DNA of 64,000 bases from Paraburkholderia saeva (GCF_907164555.1 NZ_CAJQZC010000010.1:186001-250000); one strand, 5' to 3'; shown: positions 53,239 to 61,889, numbered from the stretch's first letter. Notes: generated by a model not told the origin, from the letters alone. Numbers and translations are program-made.

Positions 53239-53589
53239 TCAGTGGAGCGCCACAGCCTCGCCGACCCGTGAAGGCGGATTGTTCAGCGCGACGAGGAACG
53301 TGCTGAAGTTATGCGACCACGGGTTGTAGCCAGCGAGATCCTGCGTCAACGTTTGCAGCAGCTCGGGCGCGACATCCCGGTCGAACTCGTCCTGCTGCGC
53401 GAGCTTGATGCGCGCCACCAGTTCTTCATCGACGATCACCACGAGGTCGCGTGGATAGCCGGCAGGATGAGGCCGGTTCGCCATACGGGTGTGACGGATA
53501 CAGAATTCGCGTTCTGCAAGGCGCGTGATGGAGCTTTGTGGAACGAGTGTCGAGAGAAGGCCACACATGCGACTGGCAAAGTCATCCAT
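53239..53589 (-). CDS. Conserved-looking hypothetical protein
   Basis: 116 aa from ATG 53589 (MDDFASRMCGLLSTLVPQSS), chosen because AAAGGA lies about 10 nt upstream; the longer frame to 53673 is basic and lacks a site. A compact, soluble, mixed alpha/beta protein, with a hydrophobic strand DLVVIVDEELVARIKL in the middle and an aromatic end (YNPWSHNFSTFLVALN). No signal peptide or membrane helix. I do not recognise a family. It is convergent with the efflux operon. Confidence 0.6.
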   Translation of the reverse strand: MDDFASRMCGLLSTLVPQSSITRLAEREFCIRHTRMANRPHPAGYPRDLVVIVDEELVARIKLAQQDEFDRDVAPELLQTLTQDLAGYNPWSHNFSTFLVALNNPPSRVGEAVALH

Positions 53590-54098
53590 TTTTATGATCC
53601 TTTGGTCCGGTAGACGGGTTCTGGTAAATCGCCGAATCAGCCGCGACGGCCTGACGCTGGATGCGCGGGGCACGCATTGAACGTTACGTCATACCATATC
53701 GTTTCGGTAGCGTGTTTAGAGCAGGATTCGTGCCATTTTTAGCATGGGCGCGTAAATCGTGTTGTGCGCCATGATGGGCGTGGCCTGGCAGGACCGAGGC
53801 CCGTTGGCTTCGCAATCGGCTGCGCGTGGGTCGTGCAAAAAATTCACGGAACGAGAGCAGGTTTTACGTTGTGTTACGCATCTTGCAGCCTCGTTTCCGG
53901 GGCCGGAAGGTCTGCGGACGACGAGTACGAAAGACGAAAAGGGTCAGGTGTGTGAGCGATTGAAATCGCGACTGGGTACTGCGTCCATAGTCGAAGTGCG
54001 GTGCGCAGCGTACATCGAACATCGTTGCGCCCGCAACGTACCGGACGCGGTGGCGGTACGTGCGGGCAGATGTGAAGTGAGGCGAAGTGACGACGCGG
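53590..54098. other. 509-bp non-coding stretch
   Basis: Weakly AT-enriched near 53680-53760. Open frames here (for example 53759-54136 plus) have an Arg/Cys-rich composition and no ribosome site. I see no hairpin with a T-tract or clear promoter. Confidence 0.5.
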
Positions 54099-54254
54099 TT
54101 ATATCTGGCCCATCACGACGAGCACCACGACGATGATCACCACGATGCCCAGTGTGCCGGTAGGCGCATATCCCCATGAACGGCTGTGGGGCCACGCCGG
54201 AAGCGCGCCGATAAGAAGAAGTATCAGCACGATCAGCAGAATGGTTCCTAACAT
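54099..54254 (-). CDS. DUF3309 small membrane protein
   Basis: 51 aa. Two membrane helices (LGTILLIVLILLLIGALPAW and GTLGIVVIIVVVLVVMG) joined by the diagnostic loop PHSRSWGYAPTG of DUF3309. GGAGG lies 5 nt before the ATG at 54254; the longer frame has no such site. Members are common in alpha- and betaproteobacteria and are often linked to general stress response, but their function is unknown. Confidence 0.85.
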   Translation of the reverse strand: MLGTILLIVLILLLIGALPAWPHSRSWGYAPTGTLGIVVIIVVVLVVMGQI

Positions 54255-54379
54255 ACGACCTCCAGTCGATGAGGGGTATCGCCCGCGACGGCACACACGA
54301 CCACTGTGCCGGGCGAGCCACCCCGGTGCATGTATCGAGCAATCCACATACCCATGAGCCGCCGCGAAACACATTGTTG

Positions 54380-55450
54380 CTAGTTCGCCGGAATCGTTAC
54401 GATCGGCGCCTTGCTGCTGGTGTCGGCCTCGGCAAGCGCCATCAGGTTCTGCACGACGGTGAAGGCGTATTTCGAATCGAAGTCGTCGCGCGCGACCCAG
54501 TACGTCGCTGCGCCATATGGGATCGCGATGTACGCATCTTCTGGCGGCTTTTCGCCGGAGTGAATGATGATCGTCGGTCGCGTTTCGCCGCCGATCAACC
54601 CGACGGTCGGTTTCGTCGAGCCGTCGGTGATCTGTGCGGCGGGCACCTGAACCTGTGCGCCGAGATCGGTCAGGATGCCGAGCACCGAGCGCGTCACCAT
54701 TGGAATGCGATCGCCCGTCCCGGCGGACTGTCCGTACACGACTTCGTACGTGCCTGTTTTCGCGGAGAGATGCAGTAACTGGCGCACACGCAGCAGATCG
54801 GCGCTCGTGCTTGCCGACTTGCCGCTCGTCGTCGCGCCGATCACGAGGAACACGCGATCCGCGCCGTGATCGTGACGCGATTCGACGTTCAGTTCACCCG
54901 CAAGCTGCAATCGCCGCAACGCCTGGATCAACACGAAAAACCCCGGCGCGCCCGCACTGTTCTCGCCGCCGAGTGCCGAGCCGTTCTGCAGACCGCCAAT
55001 CGACTGCGCCGTGATGCGCAACAGCAGATCGACCGGAATGCCGCCCTCGGCAAGCGGCAATACGAGCGTCGGCGCAAGCGGTCGTATGTACGCCGAGGCA
55101 TAGGCTTCGCCGGTGGTCGGTGTGAACGTGAACGTCGGGTGATTCGAATACGACACCGAGCCGTTCGCGAGTGCGTAGTTGGGCTGGCTGCCGGATCCCG
55201 CATTCACCGTCGCGCCCGCGGACGCATCGAAGTTATAGGCCGCGATGATCTGACTGACCGTCAGAAACGAGGGCGAATCGGCGTAACGCAAGCCGACGAT
55301 CGCGGCGAGTATTTCGCGCTTTTGCGCGTCGCCGAGCGCGCGGGCGTAATCGACCTGATCGGCCTTGAGATGCGTCGGGCCGATCTGGGCGCAGGCAGTG
55401 AGAAGAGGCGCGATACAGGCGAAGACAAGCACACGGGCGAGTTGGGTCAT
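54380..55450 (-). CDS. Hypothetical lipoprotein
   Basis: 356 aa. A signal peptide with lipobox LLTAC (Cys20) marks an outer-membrane or periplasmic lipoprotein. The mature part has a small conserved-looking N-terminal block (DQVDYARALGDAQKREILAA) and a C-terminal block with many beta strands; TSADLLRVRQLLHLSAKTGT and YGAATYWVARDDFDSKYAFT are regular. No enzyme motif is recognised. The start at 55450 is set by the signal peptide; the frame upstream is not credible. 125 bp before the DUF3309 gene on the same strand. Confidence 0.85.
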   Translation of the reverse strand: MTQLARVLVFACIAPLLTACAQIGPTHLKADQVDYARALGDAQKREILAAIVGLRYADSPSFLTVSQIIAAYNFDASAGATVNAGSGSQPNYALANGSVSYSNHPTFTFTPTTGEAYASAYIRPLAPTLVLPLAEGGIPVDLLLRITAQSIGGLQNGSALGGENSAGAPGFFVLIQALRRLQLAGELNVESRHDHGADRVFLVIGATTSGKSASTSADLLRVRQLLHLSAKTGTYEVVYGQSAGTGDRIPMVTRSVLGILTDLGAQVQVPAAQITDGSTKPTVGLIGGETRPTIIIHSGEKPPEDAYIAIPYGAATYWVARDDFDSKYAFTVVQNLMALAEADTSSKAPIVTIPAN

Positions 55451-55825
55451 CGTTTGAACGAAGTAGTGGCGGGGGTTTGTGGATGAACCAGGCGTGCGTC
55501 CTGCAAATACCGTTCCCCTACGCGCGACAGGTCGGATCGACCTGTGTAGTCGCCAATGTCGCAAAGGGCAGCCGTGCGCGCGCCTTACGTCTTGCAATCG
55601 TTGCACCCGGCGATGTAGATATTTCCGTGCACGCTGAAAAGTGATGCGCGCCGGTTATTGCACCGCGCGAGCGGCTCCGATATCCCGAGGACCGCCTCGA
55701 ACTTTCAGTCGAATGCGAACAACGGCACAGCGCTTGCTGAACGGACGATGTGGTGTGCGTGTATCCGGCGATGACGTCCGGTACGCATCGAACCATTTAA
55801 AGGCGTCTGGTTCAGGGAGAACGCA
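55451..55825. other. 375-bp intergenic region upstream of two divergent genes
   Basis: It separates the lipoprotein gene (minus) from the secreted Gly-rich protein gene (plus). No supported gene, T-tract terminator or strong dyad seen. It must hold both promoters. Confidence 0.45.
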
Positions 55826-56104
55826 ATGAAGATCCGAAACGTAGTAATTGCATCGCTGCTGTGCACGGCATCCGCACTCGCCATCGCGCAGGGCAACGGC
55901 GGCGGCACAGGCGGAGGCGCGACCGGCCAGCCTGCGGCGGATGGCGGCAACAACAACCCGGCTGCGGTCGCGCAGGGTTCAAGCGGCAGCGTGGCGCCGA
56001 TGAAGCACACGTCGAAGAAGCAGCACAGCACCAAAACGAAAAAGCCCATGAGCGACAGCACCATGCCGGCTGCGAATGCGAGCAGCGCCACCCAGGGCCA
56101 GTAG
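55826..56104 (+). CDS. Small secreted Gly/Ser/Lys-rich protein
   Basis: 92 aa. A clean signal peptide (MKIRNVVIASLLCTASALAI, cut after AIA) is followed by a low-complexity mature part: a Gly-rich head, then a basic KHTSKKQHSTKTKKP segment. No domain. Of a type frequent in Burkholderiales, with no known role. It is convergent with a second secreted Gly-rich gene, sharing a bidirectional terminator. Confidence 0.75.
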   Translation: MKIRNVVIASLLCTASALAIAQGNGGGTGGGATGQPAADGGNNNPAAVAQGSSGSVAPMKHTSKKQHSTKTKKPMSDSTMPAANASSATQGQ

Positions 56105-56125
56105 GACCGTTCGCGCTCGAAAAAG

Positions 56126-56153
56126 ACGGCGGCGCTCAACGCGCCGCCGTTTT
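56126..56153. terminator. Bidirectional terminator between convergent secreted-protein genes
   Basis: ACGGCGGCGC-TCAAC-GCGCCGCCGT, a perfect 10-bp stem with a 5-nt loop, T residues on the 3' side and an A-run (56120-56124) on the 5' side, so it can act in both directions. Confidence 0.8.
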
Positions 56154-56175
56154 GCATCACGCGGTTTTCAACCGC

Positions 56176-56574
56176 TTACTGACCGTTCTGCATCGAGCCT
56201 GGTGCCGGCTGCGTGTAGGTGCCGCTCGGGTTCGTACGGTACGTCGGCGACGTGCCGTTCGCGCGGTTATTCATCGTCGATCCCGGCGTGGCGCCCGTAC
56301 CGGTGCCGACACCGCCGCCCGTGCCCGTTTGTCCCGGAGGGCCATAGCCGTCTGTGTTGCCGTTCGCGCGGTTCATGGAGGTGCCCGAGTTGAAGCTCGG
56401 TGTGGCCACGCCGCCTGCGCCGCCGGTATTCCCGCCGCCCGCACCGACGCCTGCGCCCGCGCCGCCCGCACCGGCTCCTGCGCCGCCTGCACCGCCGGCC
56501 GCCTGGGCATACACGCCGCCCGACAGCGCCATGACTACTGCTGAAGCAAGAAGCTTCTTCGTGATCGTGTTCAT
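56176..56574 (-). CDS. Secreted Gly/Asn/Thr-rich protein
   Basis: 132 aa. Signal peptide (MNTITKKLLASAVVMALSGG, cut after VYA), then Gly-Ala-rich repeats (GAGAGGAGAGVGAGGG), and two SMNRANGN/TMNNRANGT-like repeats with GTG-type spacers. The mature region is low-complexity and probably unfolded or surface-exposed. No domain known. Site GAGAGGACC precedes the ATG. Gly-rich tandem regions here are prone to length variation. Confidence 0.75.
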   Translation of the reverse strand: MNTITKKLLASAVVMALSGGVYAQAAGGAGGAGAGAGGAGAGVGAGGGNTGGAGGVATPSFNSGTSMNRANGNTDGYGPPGQTGTGGGVGTGTGATPGSTMNNRANGTSPTYRTNPSGTYTQPAPGSMQNGQ

Positions 56575-56968
56575 TGTTCGGTCCTCTCTGGATGGGTTTT
56601 GATTCACGGACAGGTCTCGTCCGCCTGCATGAGTAACGTCGCAAGCGGTGTGCCGCGCGAGCCGTCCGCATCGCTCCGGAATGCGCGATGCAAAAGGCAG
56701 GAATGGTATTTGCACCATGGCGCGTACCGCGATGGATGTGCGATCCGGCATTCAGACCGGACGATCTGCGGGCCGCCAGCGTCGCGGCTGGACAGATCAC
56801 AGCTTCGTTTCGTCAACGGCTCGACGGACGCGCTCGCGGGTGGCAGGCAAGCCACGGCAACGGAAAAAATGGCAGCGGGCGGCGCAGCAGCAGCGTGGAG
56901 ACAGTTGCTCTCGCACCGGCCCGCAAACAAAAACGCAGATTCCCCCCAGAACGGGGACCGGAGGCTTC
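56575..56968. other. 394-bp intergenic region between divergent genes
   Basis: It separates the Gly-rich secreted gene (minus) from the MipA/OmpV gene (plus). A 108-aa minus frame (56604-56930) is Cys/Ala-rich and looks like chance. A small CCCC-N7-GGGG hairpin lies just before the MipA-type start. Confidence 0.4.
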
Positions 56969-57850
56969 ATGTTGAATGGCAGCGCGTTACGCGATGACCG
57001 GATGTGCCGCGCACTGAAACTGGCAGCGATGCTGTCGACGGTGATATCGACCACGATGCCGCTCGCCGCGCAGGCGCAGACACCATCGCCGCTTGCCGAA
57101 TGGCAGTACTCGGTGGGGATTCCGCTGGAAAAGCTCTACAACCAGCCGACACCCGACTGGCAGGCGCGCCTCGGTCTCGGCGTGACCGTGCACCCGCGCT
57201 ATGACGGCGCCGCGAACTATCACGCCATGGTTGGCCCGACGATCGACGTGCGCTACCGCGACCTGTTCTTCCTGTCGACTGGCGAAGGGCTCGGCGTGAA
57301 TCTCGTGAGCACGACGCACTGGCGCGCGGGCCTCGCCATCACGTATGACCTCGGCCGCCGCGCGCAGGACAACTCCGGCCATCTCGACGGCATGGGCAAC
57401 ATCAACCCCGCGCCCGAGGCCAAACTCTTCGCGGAATACGCCGTGTCGAAGGACTTTCCGCTCGTGATTCGCGCGGATGTCCGGCGTAACCTCGGCGGTT
57501 CAGATGGCTGGATTGGCGACCTGGGCGCCTATATGCCGTTGCCCGGCAGCTCGGAGACGTTCTACTGGTTCGCGGGCCCGAACCTCGTCTTTGCCGATTC
57601 GCGCTATATGCAGACGTGGTACGGCGTCAGCAGCCTGCAGTCGGCGCGCTCCGGCTATCCGCAATACAACGCGAGCGCGGGGCTCAAATCGGTGGGCTTC
57701 GGTGTCAGCGCAATCTGGTTTTTCCAGAAGCACTGGTTCGTGACGGGCGACGCCGGTTTGCAGCAACTGGTGGGCGACGCCGCTCGCAGCCCGGTTACGC
57801 GCAAGGCCACCAACGCCGTGTTCGATTTTTCGTTCAACTACCAGTTCTGA
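56969..57850 (+). CDS. MipA/OmpV-family outer-membrane protein
   Basis: 293 aa. Signal peptide ends near PLAAQAQ; the mature protein is a beta barrel of the MltA-interacting (MipA/OmpV) type: VGPTIDVRYRDLFFLSTGEG, LGVNLVSTTHWRAGLAITYD, GVSAIWFFQKHWFVTGDAGL and the terminal NAVFDFSFNYQF, ending in Phe as outer-membrane proteins do. Start at ATG 56969 with GGAGG 5 nt upstream; ATG 57002 is a shorter alternative. It may scaffold murein hydrolases or form a small-solute pore; its exact function is unknown. Confidence 0.9.
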   Translation: MLNGSALRDDRMCRALKLAAMLSTVISTTMPLAAQAQTPSPLAEWQYSVGIPLEKLYNQPTPDWQARLGLGVTVHPRYDGAANYHAMVGPTIDVRYRDLFFLSTGEGLGVNLVSTTHWRAGLAITYDLGRRAQDNSGHLDGMGNINPAPEAKLFAEYAVSKDFPLVIRADVRRNLGGSDGWIGDLGAYMPLPGSSETFYWFAGPNLVFADSRYMQTWYGVSSLQSARSGYPQYNASAGLKSVGFGVSAIWFFQKHWFVTGDAGLQQLVGDAARSPVTRKATNAVFDFSFNYQF

Positions 57851-57863
57851 GTGAGTTCTGCGT

Positions 57864-57905
57864 GCCGCCACGCGTGATCGCGGCGTCTTGCGATCGCGCG
57901 GCGGC
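57864..57905 (+). terminator. Long hairpin behind the MipA/OmpV-type gene
   Basis: GCCGCC/GGCGGC base with CGCG and GATCGC/GCGATC inner pairings, about 16 paired bases, 14 bp past the stop. No T-tract. Confidence 0.5.
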
Positions 57906-58048
57906 ATTGCCCGCTTCGGCGCGGCGTCGTCGCTTTTTCCCGAATTGCACTACACTCTCCGACTTTTGGCGTGCGACGTTACGCGCGCCCGCGCGGGCTT
58001 TCGCCCTGATTTCCCGTATCAAACCGCGATCTTCGAACCGACCGTTTC

Positions 58049-59311
58049 ATGACACCCGAGCCCCCGACCCAGCCGCCCGTCGACACAACAATCAGTCTGG
58101 CACGCCATGCCAGTTTTCAGCGGTTCTGGGGCGCGCGGGTCCTGTCGTCGATCTCATTTCAGATGCTTGCAGTCGCGATCGGCTGGCACATCTACGCCAT
58201 CACGCACAGCGCGTTCGCGCTCGGGCTCGTCGGGCTCGCGCAGTTTCTGCCGATGTTCGCGCTGACGCTCGTCGTCGGTCACGTTGCCGACCGTTATGAC
58301 CGGCGACGTATCGCTGCAATCTGCCAGGCGCTCGAAGCCCTCGCCGCCGCCGTGTTCCTGATCGGCACGCTCGGCGGCTGGTTGTCGGCGCCCGTGATCT
58401 ATGTGCTCGCGGCGCTCGTCGGGGCGACGCGTGCGTTCGAATCTCCGTCGGTTTCGTCATTGCTGCCCTCGGTCGTGCCGCGCTCCGAATTGCCGCGCGC
58501 GACCGCGTGGTCCACTTCGGCAGGCCAGGCCGCGCAGATTCTCGGGCCCGCGGTCGGCGGTCTGCTGTACGGCGTGGGGCCGACCGCGGTGTATCTGGCG
58601 AGCGCCATCGCGTTCATCGCCGCCGCGACGCTGGTCTGGTCGATTCCACTCCAGACGAAGCCGGCCGCGCGCGCGCCGGTCACCCTCAAATCGGTGTTTT
58701 CGGGTATCGCGTTCATTCGCAGTCAGCCGGTGATTCTTGGCGCGCTTTCCCTCGATCTGTTCGCGGTACTGTTCGGCGGCGCGACGGCGCTGCTGCCGAT
58801 CTTCGCGCGCGACGTGCTGCAGACGGGCCCGCTGGGGCTGGGCCTGCTGCGCTCGGCGCCGGCCGTGGGCGCGCTCGCCGGCACGATCTGGCTTGCACAT
58901 TTCCCGCTGCGCAACCGTCCGGGCGCCGCGATGTTCGGCGGTGTCATCGTGTTCGGTGCGGCGACGATCGTATTCGGTCTGTCGCACTCGTTTGTGCTTT
59001 CGCTGGTGTCGCTTGCGGTGCTCGGCGCATCGGATGTGATCAGCGTGGTGGTGCGGCTTTCGCTCGTGCAGCTGCGCACGCCCAATGAGATGCTCGGTCG
59101 GGTCAGTGCAGTCAACGCGCTCTTTATCGGCACGTCGAACCAGCTGGGTGAATTCGAATCCGGCGTGACGGCGGGGTGGTGGGGCGCGGTGCCGGCCGTT
59201 CTGGTGGGCGGTGTCGCGACGATTGCCGTCGCGCTGCTCTGGATGCGGCTGTTCCCGGCGCTGGCGCAGACTGAAACGCTTGAGGAGCCGAAAGGCGCGC
59301 GGGCGACGTGA
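58049..59311 (+). CDS. MFS exporter, EntS/DHA3-like
   Basis: 420 aa, 12 helices. FWGARVLSSISFQMLAVAIG, LVVGHVADRYDRRRIAAICQ (motif A), GATRAFESPSVSSLLPSVVP and GPAVGGLLYGVGPTAVYLAS match enterobactin-exporter-like MFS proteins, which push siderophores or drugs out. No siderophore synthesis gene is nearby. The upstream 198 bp hold the hairpin of the previous gene and a possible TACACT -10 near 57949. Substrate unknown. Confidence 0.9.
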   Translation: MTPEPPTQPPVDTTISLARHASFQRFWGARVLSSISFQMLAVAIGWHIYAITHSAFALGLVGLAQFLPMFALTLVVGHVADRYDRRRIAAICQALEALAAAVFLIGTLGGWLSAPVIYVLAALVGATRAFESPSVSSLLPSVVPRSELPRATAWSTSAGQAAQILGPAVGGLLYGVGPTAVYLASAIAFIAAATLVWSIPLQTKPAARAPVTLKSVFSGIAFIRSQPVILGALSLDLFAVLFGGATALLPIFARDVLQTGPLGLGLLRSAPAVGALAGTIWLAHFPLRNRPGAAMFGGVIVFGAATIVFGLSHSFVLSLVSLAVLGASDVISVVVRLSLVQLRTPNEMLGRVSAVNALFIGTSNQLGEFESGVTAGWWGAVPAVLVGGVATIAVALLWMRLFPALAQTETLEEPKGARAT

Positions 59312-59347
59312 TGCAAGGAGACAGGCTGGCGGCTGAATTTTGTTTTG

Positions 59348-59401
59348 TTGCGCTGCGACAAAGGGAGGATATAATAAGGGTAATTACCTAGGTATTTACC
59401 C
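59348..59401 (+). promoter_or_regulatory. Strong promoter with a 24-bp near-perfect palindrome
   Basis: TTGCGC (59348), 16-bp spacer, consensus TATAAT (59370-59375). Directly downstream, 59378-59401 is a 24-bp palindrome with one central-arm mismatch (outer arms GGGTAA/TTACCC, core TACCTAGGTA). An additional TTTGT/ACAAA dyad lies around the -35. The start point would fall inside the palindrome, a classic repressor site. Confidence 0.65.
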
Positions 59402-59420
59402 ATCCTTTCTGGGGCCCGTC

Positions 59421-59558
59421 ATGAGCAACGCCACTACCGCAACCGCCACCGTCGGTACCAGCTGGTTCGCACGCCTGCGCGCACTGGCCGTCGAAGCCCT
59501 GAACCTGCACCTGCAAACTTGCGCGATCATCGCTGAATCGCATCGCCGTCCGCTGTAA
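59421..59558 (+). CDS. Small ORF (45 aa) of unknown function
   Basis: The ATG at 59421 lies 20 bp after the palindrome, behind a strong promoter. The N-terminus is Thr/Ala-rich (SNATTATATVGTSWF), then an amphipathic helix (ARLRALAVEALNLHLQTCAI) and a short basic tail (SHRRPL). No Shine-Dalgarno sequence is obvious (GGGGCCC only). The dedicated promoter is the main reason to list it. It could encode a small regulatory or membrane-associated peptide; no family recognised. Confidence 0.55.
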   Translation: MSNATTATATVGTSWFARLRALAVEALNLHLQTCAIIAESHRRPL

Positions 59559-59729
59559 TCGGTGGGGAAGACAGAGGCGCCGCGTCTGCGCCGCGCGCTC
59601 TGTCCGATCGTCGTTTCCCTGAATCCGGCAGCGAGATCAGCTGTAACTCGCGTTTTGCCGGCGCGCTACGGTTTCGTAGCGTGGTCCGTCCGTTTCTGTT
59701 CAAGCCATAACGCCGGTCGCCCGGGTCGA

Positions 59730-60083
59730 TCAGGCCGTTCTTTCGTTTTTCCCCGTTTGATCGAGCAGTGTCGATAAGCCCTCGCTGATTTCAGCGACGT
59801 TTTGCGGCCGTACGACCCGCGCAACCTCTATGCCGTCACGCAGAAAAACCAGCGTCGGCCAGAGCTTGACCCTGAATGAGCGACCGAGCGCACGCCCGGG
59901 GCCGTCCTCGATTTTCAGATGACGTACTTCGCCATGCGGCTCCAGCGCCTGCCCGATAGACGACTGCGCGCCCTGGCAGTAGCCGCACCAGTCGGTGCCA
60001 AACTCGAGGACGGCGGCGCCGCTCAAAGCGTCGACCTCAGCGCGGGTTGGGGCGGTCGGTGAGTAGGCGGTGGGTTTTGCCAT
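59730..60083 (-). CDS. Thioredoxin-family protein
   Basis: 117 aa. The active site FGTDWCGYC (Cys33, Cys36) and the cis-Pro KLWPTLVFLRDG mark a thioredoxin fold without signal peptide, so it acts in the cytoplasm as a disulfide reductase or redox carrier. Start at ATG 60083 with CTGGAG upstream; the longer frame is not supported. It lies 137 bp downstream of the HisA-like gene on the same strand. Confidence 0.9.
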   Translation of the reverse strand: MAKPTAYSPTAPTRAEVDALSGAAVLEFGTDWCGYCQGAQSSIGQALEPHGEVRHLKIEDGPGRALGRSFRVKLWPTLVFLRDGIEVARVVRPQNVAEISEGLSTLLDQTGKNERTA

Positions 60084-60220
60084 TGTTGCTCCAGGGAGAG
60101 TGGGGTTCTGCGTCAGGAACAATCTATCGCAAATCGCCGCGCACTTCAGGCGTCGTGAACCCGGTTCGCACATGACGACGCCTGCGAGGCGCGCGACGCC
60201 GCTTCAGCGCGCTTCGCGAT

Positions 60221-60943
60221 TTATCGCGGCGCAGCGGGAAGCCGCCGATCATGAAGTGCCGAGGCGATCAGCCATGCTTGCGCGCCTGCGACTTCGGCGG
60301 CACGCAGATCGTCGGCATCACGCATACCGCCCGCGCCGACAATCTGCCGCTCACCCGCACGACTTCGCACATCGGCGATTGCCGCGAGGTCGGGGCCTTC
60401 GAACGAACCCACGCGCTCCAGCGACATCACGATGACGCGCGAGGGCCACCCCGATGCATCGTGCCAGTGCGACGGGTCGCCCAGCGGCGTGTCATGCCGT
60501 CGGTCGAGCGAGAGAATCGCGTCGCGAGGAATCGTGTTTTCGTTCGCGCGTGCCGGGTGCATCGACGATCCATCGTTTGCGCCGCGCAATGATTCGCTGC
60601 CGAAAACGGGCGTTACGTTCGCGCCCGCGGCGTGAAACGGTTCGATCAGCGTGCTCGCAGCATCGCGATCCGCGAAACCGGCATCGAGCCACAGTTCGAT
60701 GGCGGGCATCGCCTGCATGAGACGCATCAACGCAAGTCGCTGCGGCGTCCCCCGCATGATCCCGTCGAGATCCGCCACATAAAGCACCGTTGAATTCGCG
60801 TAGTGGAGCAGGGCGCGCGCGACATCGACGGGATCGCTGCCTTCACAGAGCTGCGAGTCGACCGGCCGATAACGGCTGCGCTCGCCGCGCACCGCATGGA
60901 CGGCTATGCCGCCGAGCAGATCGAGTACCGGAATGATCTTCAT
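60221..60943 (-). CDS. HisA/HisF-like TIM-barrel protein, overlapping the LysR gene
   Basis: 240 aa. KIIPVLDLLGGIAVHAVRGE carries the first catalytic Asp and is typical of the HisA family; TVLYVADLDGI, ILSLDRRHD (second Asp position), VIVMSLERVGSFEGPD and VGAGGMRDADDLRAAEVAGA keep the phosphate-site glycines. Relatives outside histidine operons occur in tetrahydromethanopterin and methylotrophy clusters, where their reaction is unproved. Here it starts inside the LysR stop codon (ATGA), so it is translated with that regulator. It is probably not the histidine-pathway isomerase: no other his gene is present. Confidence 0.82.
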   Translation of the reverse strand: MKIIPVLDLLGGIAVHAVRGERSRYRPVDSQLCEGSDPVDVARALLHYANSTVLYVADLDGIMRGTPQRLALMRLMQAMPAIELWLDAGFADRDAASTLIEPFHAAGANVTPVFGSESLRGANDGSSMHPARANENTIPRDAILSLDRRHDTPLGDPSHWHDASGWPSRVIVMSLERVGSFEGPDLAAIADVRSRAGERQIVGAGGMRDADDLRAAEVAGAQAWLIASALHDRRLPAAPR

Positions 60944-61860
60944 CGTGCGCGCGGCCGGCCGCCCTCCTGACGCAACGTTTCCACGACGAGACCCCTGAAC
61001 CATCGATGTCCCGCATCGTTGTGATGGCGCGCATGCCAGAACTGCTGCACCGTGAGGTCCGGCAGGTCGACCGGCAGTGGAAATACATCGACATCGGCGA
61101 GACGCGCGAAGAGTTGCGCGAGTTCGTCCGGCACTGCCGCGATGAAATCCGACGTCGCGACGAGACTCGGCACGGCGAGCAGCAACGGCACCTCGACGCC
61201 CACCTTCAGACGCGCGCCGTGCCGCCGCAATTCCTTTTCCAGCAGCTGGTTCGTAAGCGCCAGTGTGCCCGCGACCACGTGTTTTCTCGCGACGAACTCA
61301 TCGAGCGTCATGCGGACTTTCCTGCGCGTCGCGCCGCCCTTGATGATGCCAACCAGCGAGCGGTGAAAAAGCGGTTGCTGGTGAAGATTCTCCCCGACCT
61401 TGCCCAGATACCCGATCGCGAGATCGAGTTCGCCGTCCTGAAGCGCGCCCGCGAGTTCCGTCGACGGAAACTGGATCGGCTTGAGCGATGCCAGTGGCGC
61501 ACGCTCGCGCAGCGCGGCAAGCAGTTGCGGAAGGATCACGATCACGCCCATGTCGCTCAGGCACACGGAAAACGTGCGCGTCGTGGTCGCGGCATCGAAC
61601 GATTTTGCGCTCCAGATTTCCTGCTGCACGAGCGCCAGCACGTTGGCGACACCTTCGACGAGACGCTCTCCAACGGGCGTCGGCGCCATCACCGGACCCG
61701 CGCGGACGAAAAGATCGTCCTGAAACAGCGTCCGTAGTTTCCCCAGTGCATGACTGACAGCGGGTTGCGTCAGACCGAGACGGTCGGCAGCGCGAGAGAC
61801 GCTCCGCTCATCGTTGAGCGCCTGCAGGACATACAGAAAGTTCAGATCGGGCGGCTGCAT
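60940..61860 (-). CDS. LysR-family regulator divergent from the FAD monooxygenase
   Basis: 306 aa. HTH LNFLYVLQALNDERSVSRAA, DRLGLTQPAVSHALGKLRTL, FQDDLFVR, followed by a NodD/DntR-type effector domain; this branch usually responds to aromatic compounds and activates catabolic genes. Divergent from the FAD monooxygenase and MFS genes by 107 bp, with a TTCAT-N7-ATGAA dyad near its start. It shares a 4-bp overlap with the HisA-like gene. Likely activator of the monooxygenase operon. Confidence 0.92.
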   Translation of the reverse strand: MQPPDLNFLYVLQALNDERSVSRAADRLGLTQPAVSHALGKLRTLFQDDLFVRAGPVMAPTPVGERLVEGVANVLALVQQEIWSAKSFDAATTTRTFSVCLSDMGVIVILPQLLAALRERAPLASLKPIQFPSTELAGALQDGELDLAIGYLGKVGENLHQQPLFHRSLVGIIKGGATRRKVRMTLDEFVARKHVVAGTLALTNQLLEKELRRHGARLKVGVEVPLLLAVPSLVATSDFIAAVPDELAQLFARLADVDVFPLPVDLPDLTVQQFWHARHHNDAGHRWFRGLVVETLRQEGGRPRAR

Positions 61861-61872
61861 TTATGCACCAGA

Positions 61873-61889
61873 TTCATTATGGATATGAA
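61873..61889. promoter_or_regulatory. LysR-type dyad in the divergent promoter
   Basis: TTCAT-N7-ATGAA, 13 bp before the LysR start, AT-rich flanks. It contains a T-N11-A core expected for LysR binding; the site could serve autoregulation and activation of the monooxygenase gene. Confidence 0.55.

Noticed and set aside
51743..53329. Plus-strand 528-codon frame
   Set aside because: Alternative frame of the emrB-type gene; no helix pattern.
53759..54136. 125-codon frame
   Set aside because: No Shine-Dalgarno sequence, Arg/Cys-rich, overlaps the DUF3309 gene on the other strand.
56604..56930. Minus-strand 108-codon frame
   Set aside because: Composition like random sequence, no initiation site, between two well-supported divergent genes.
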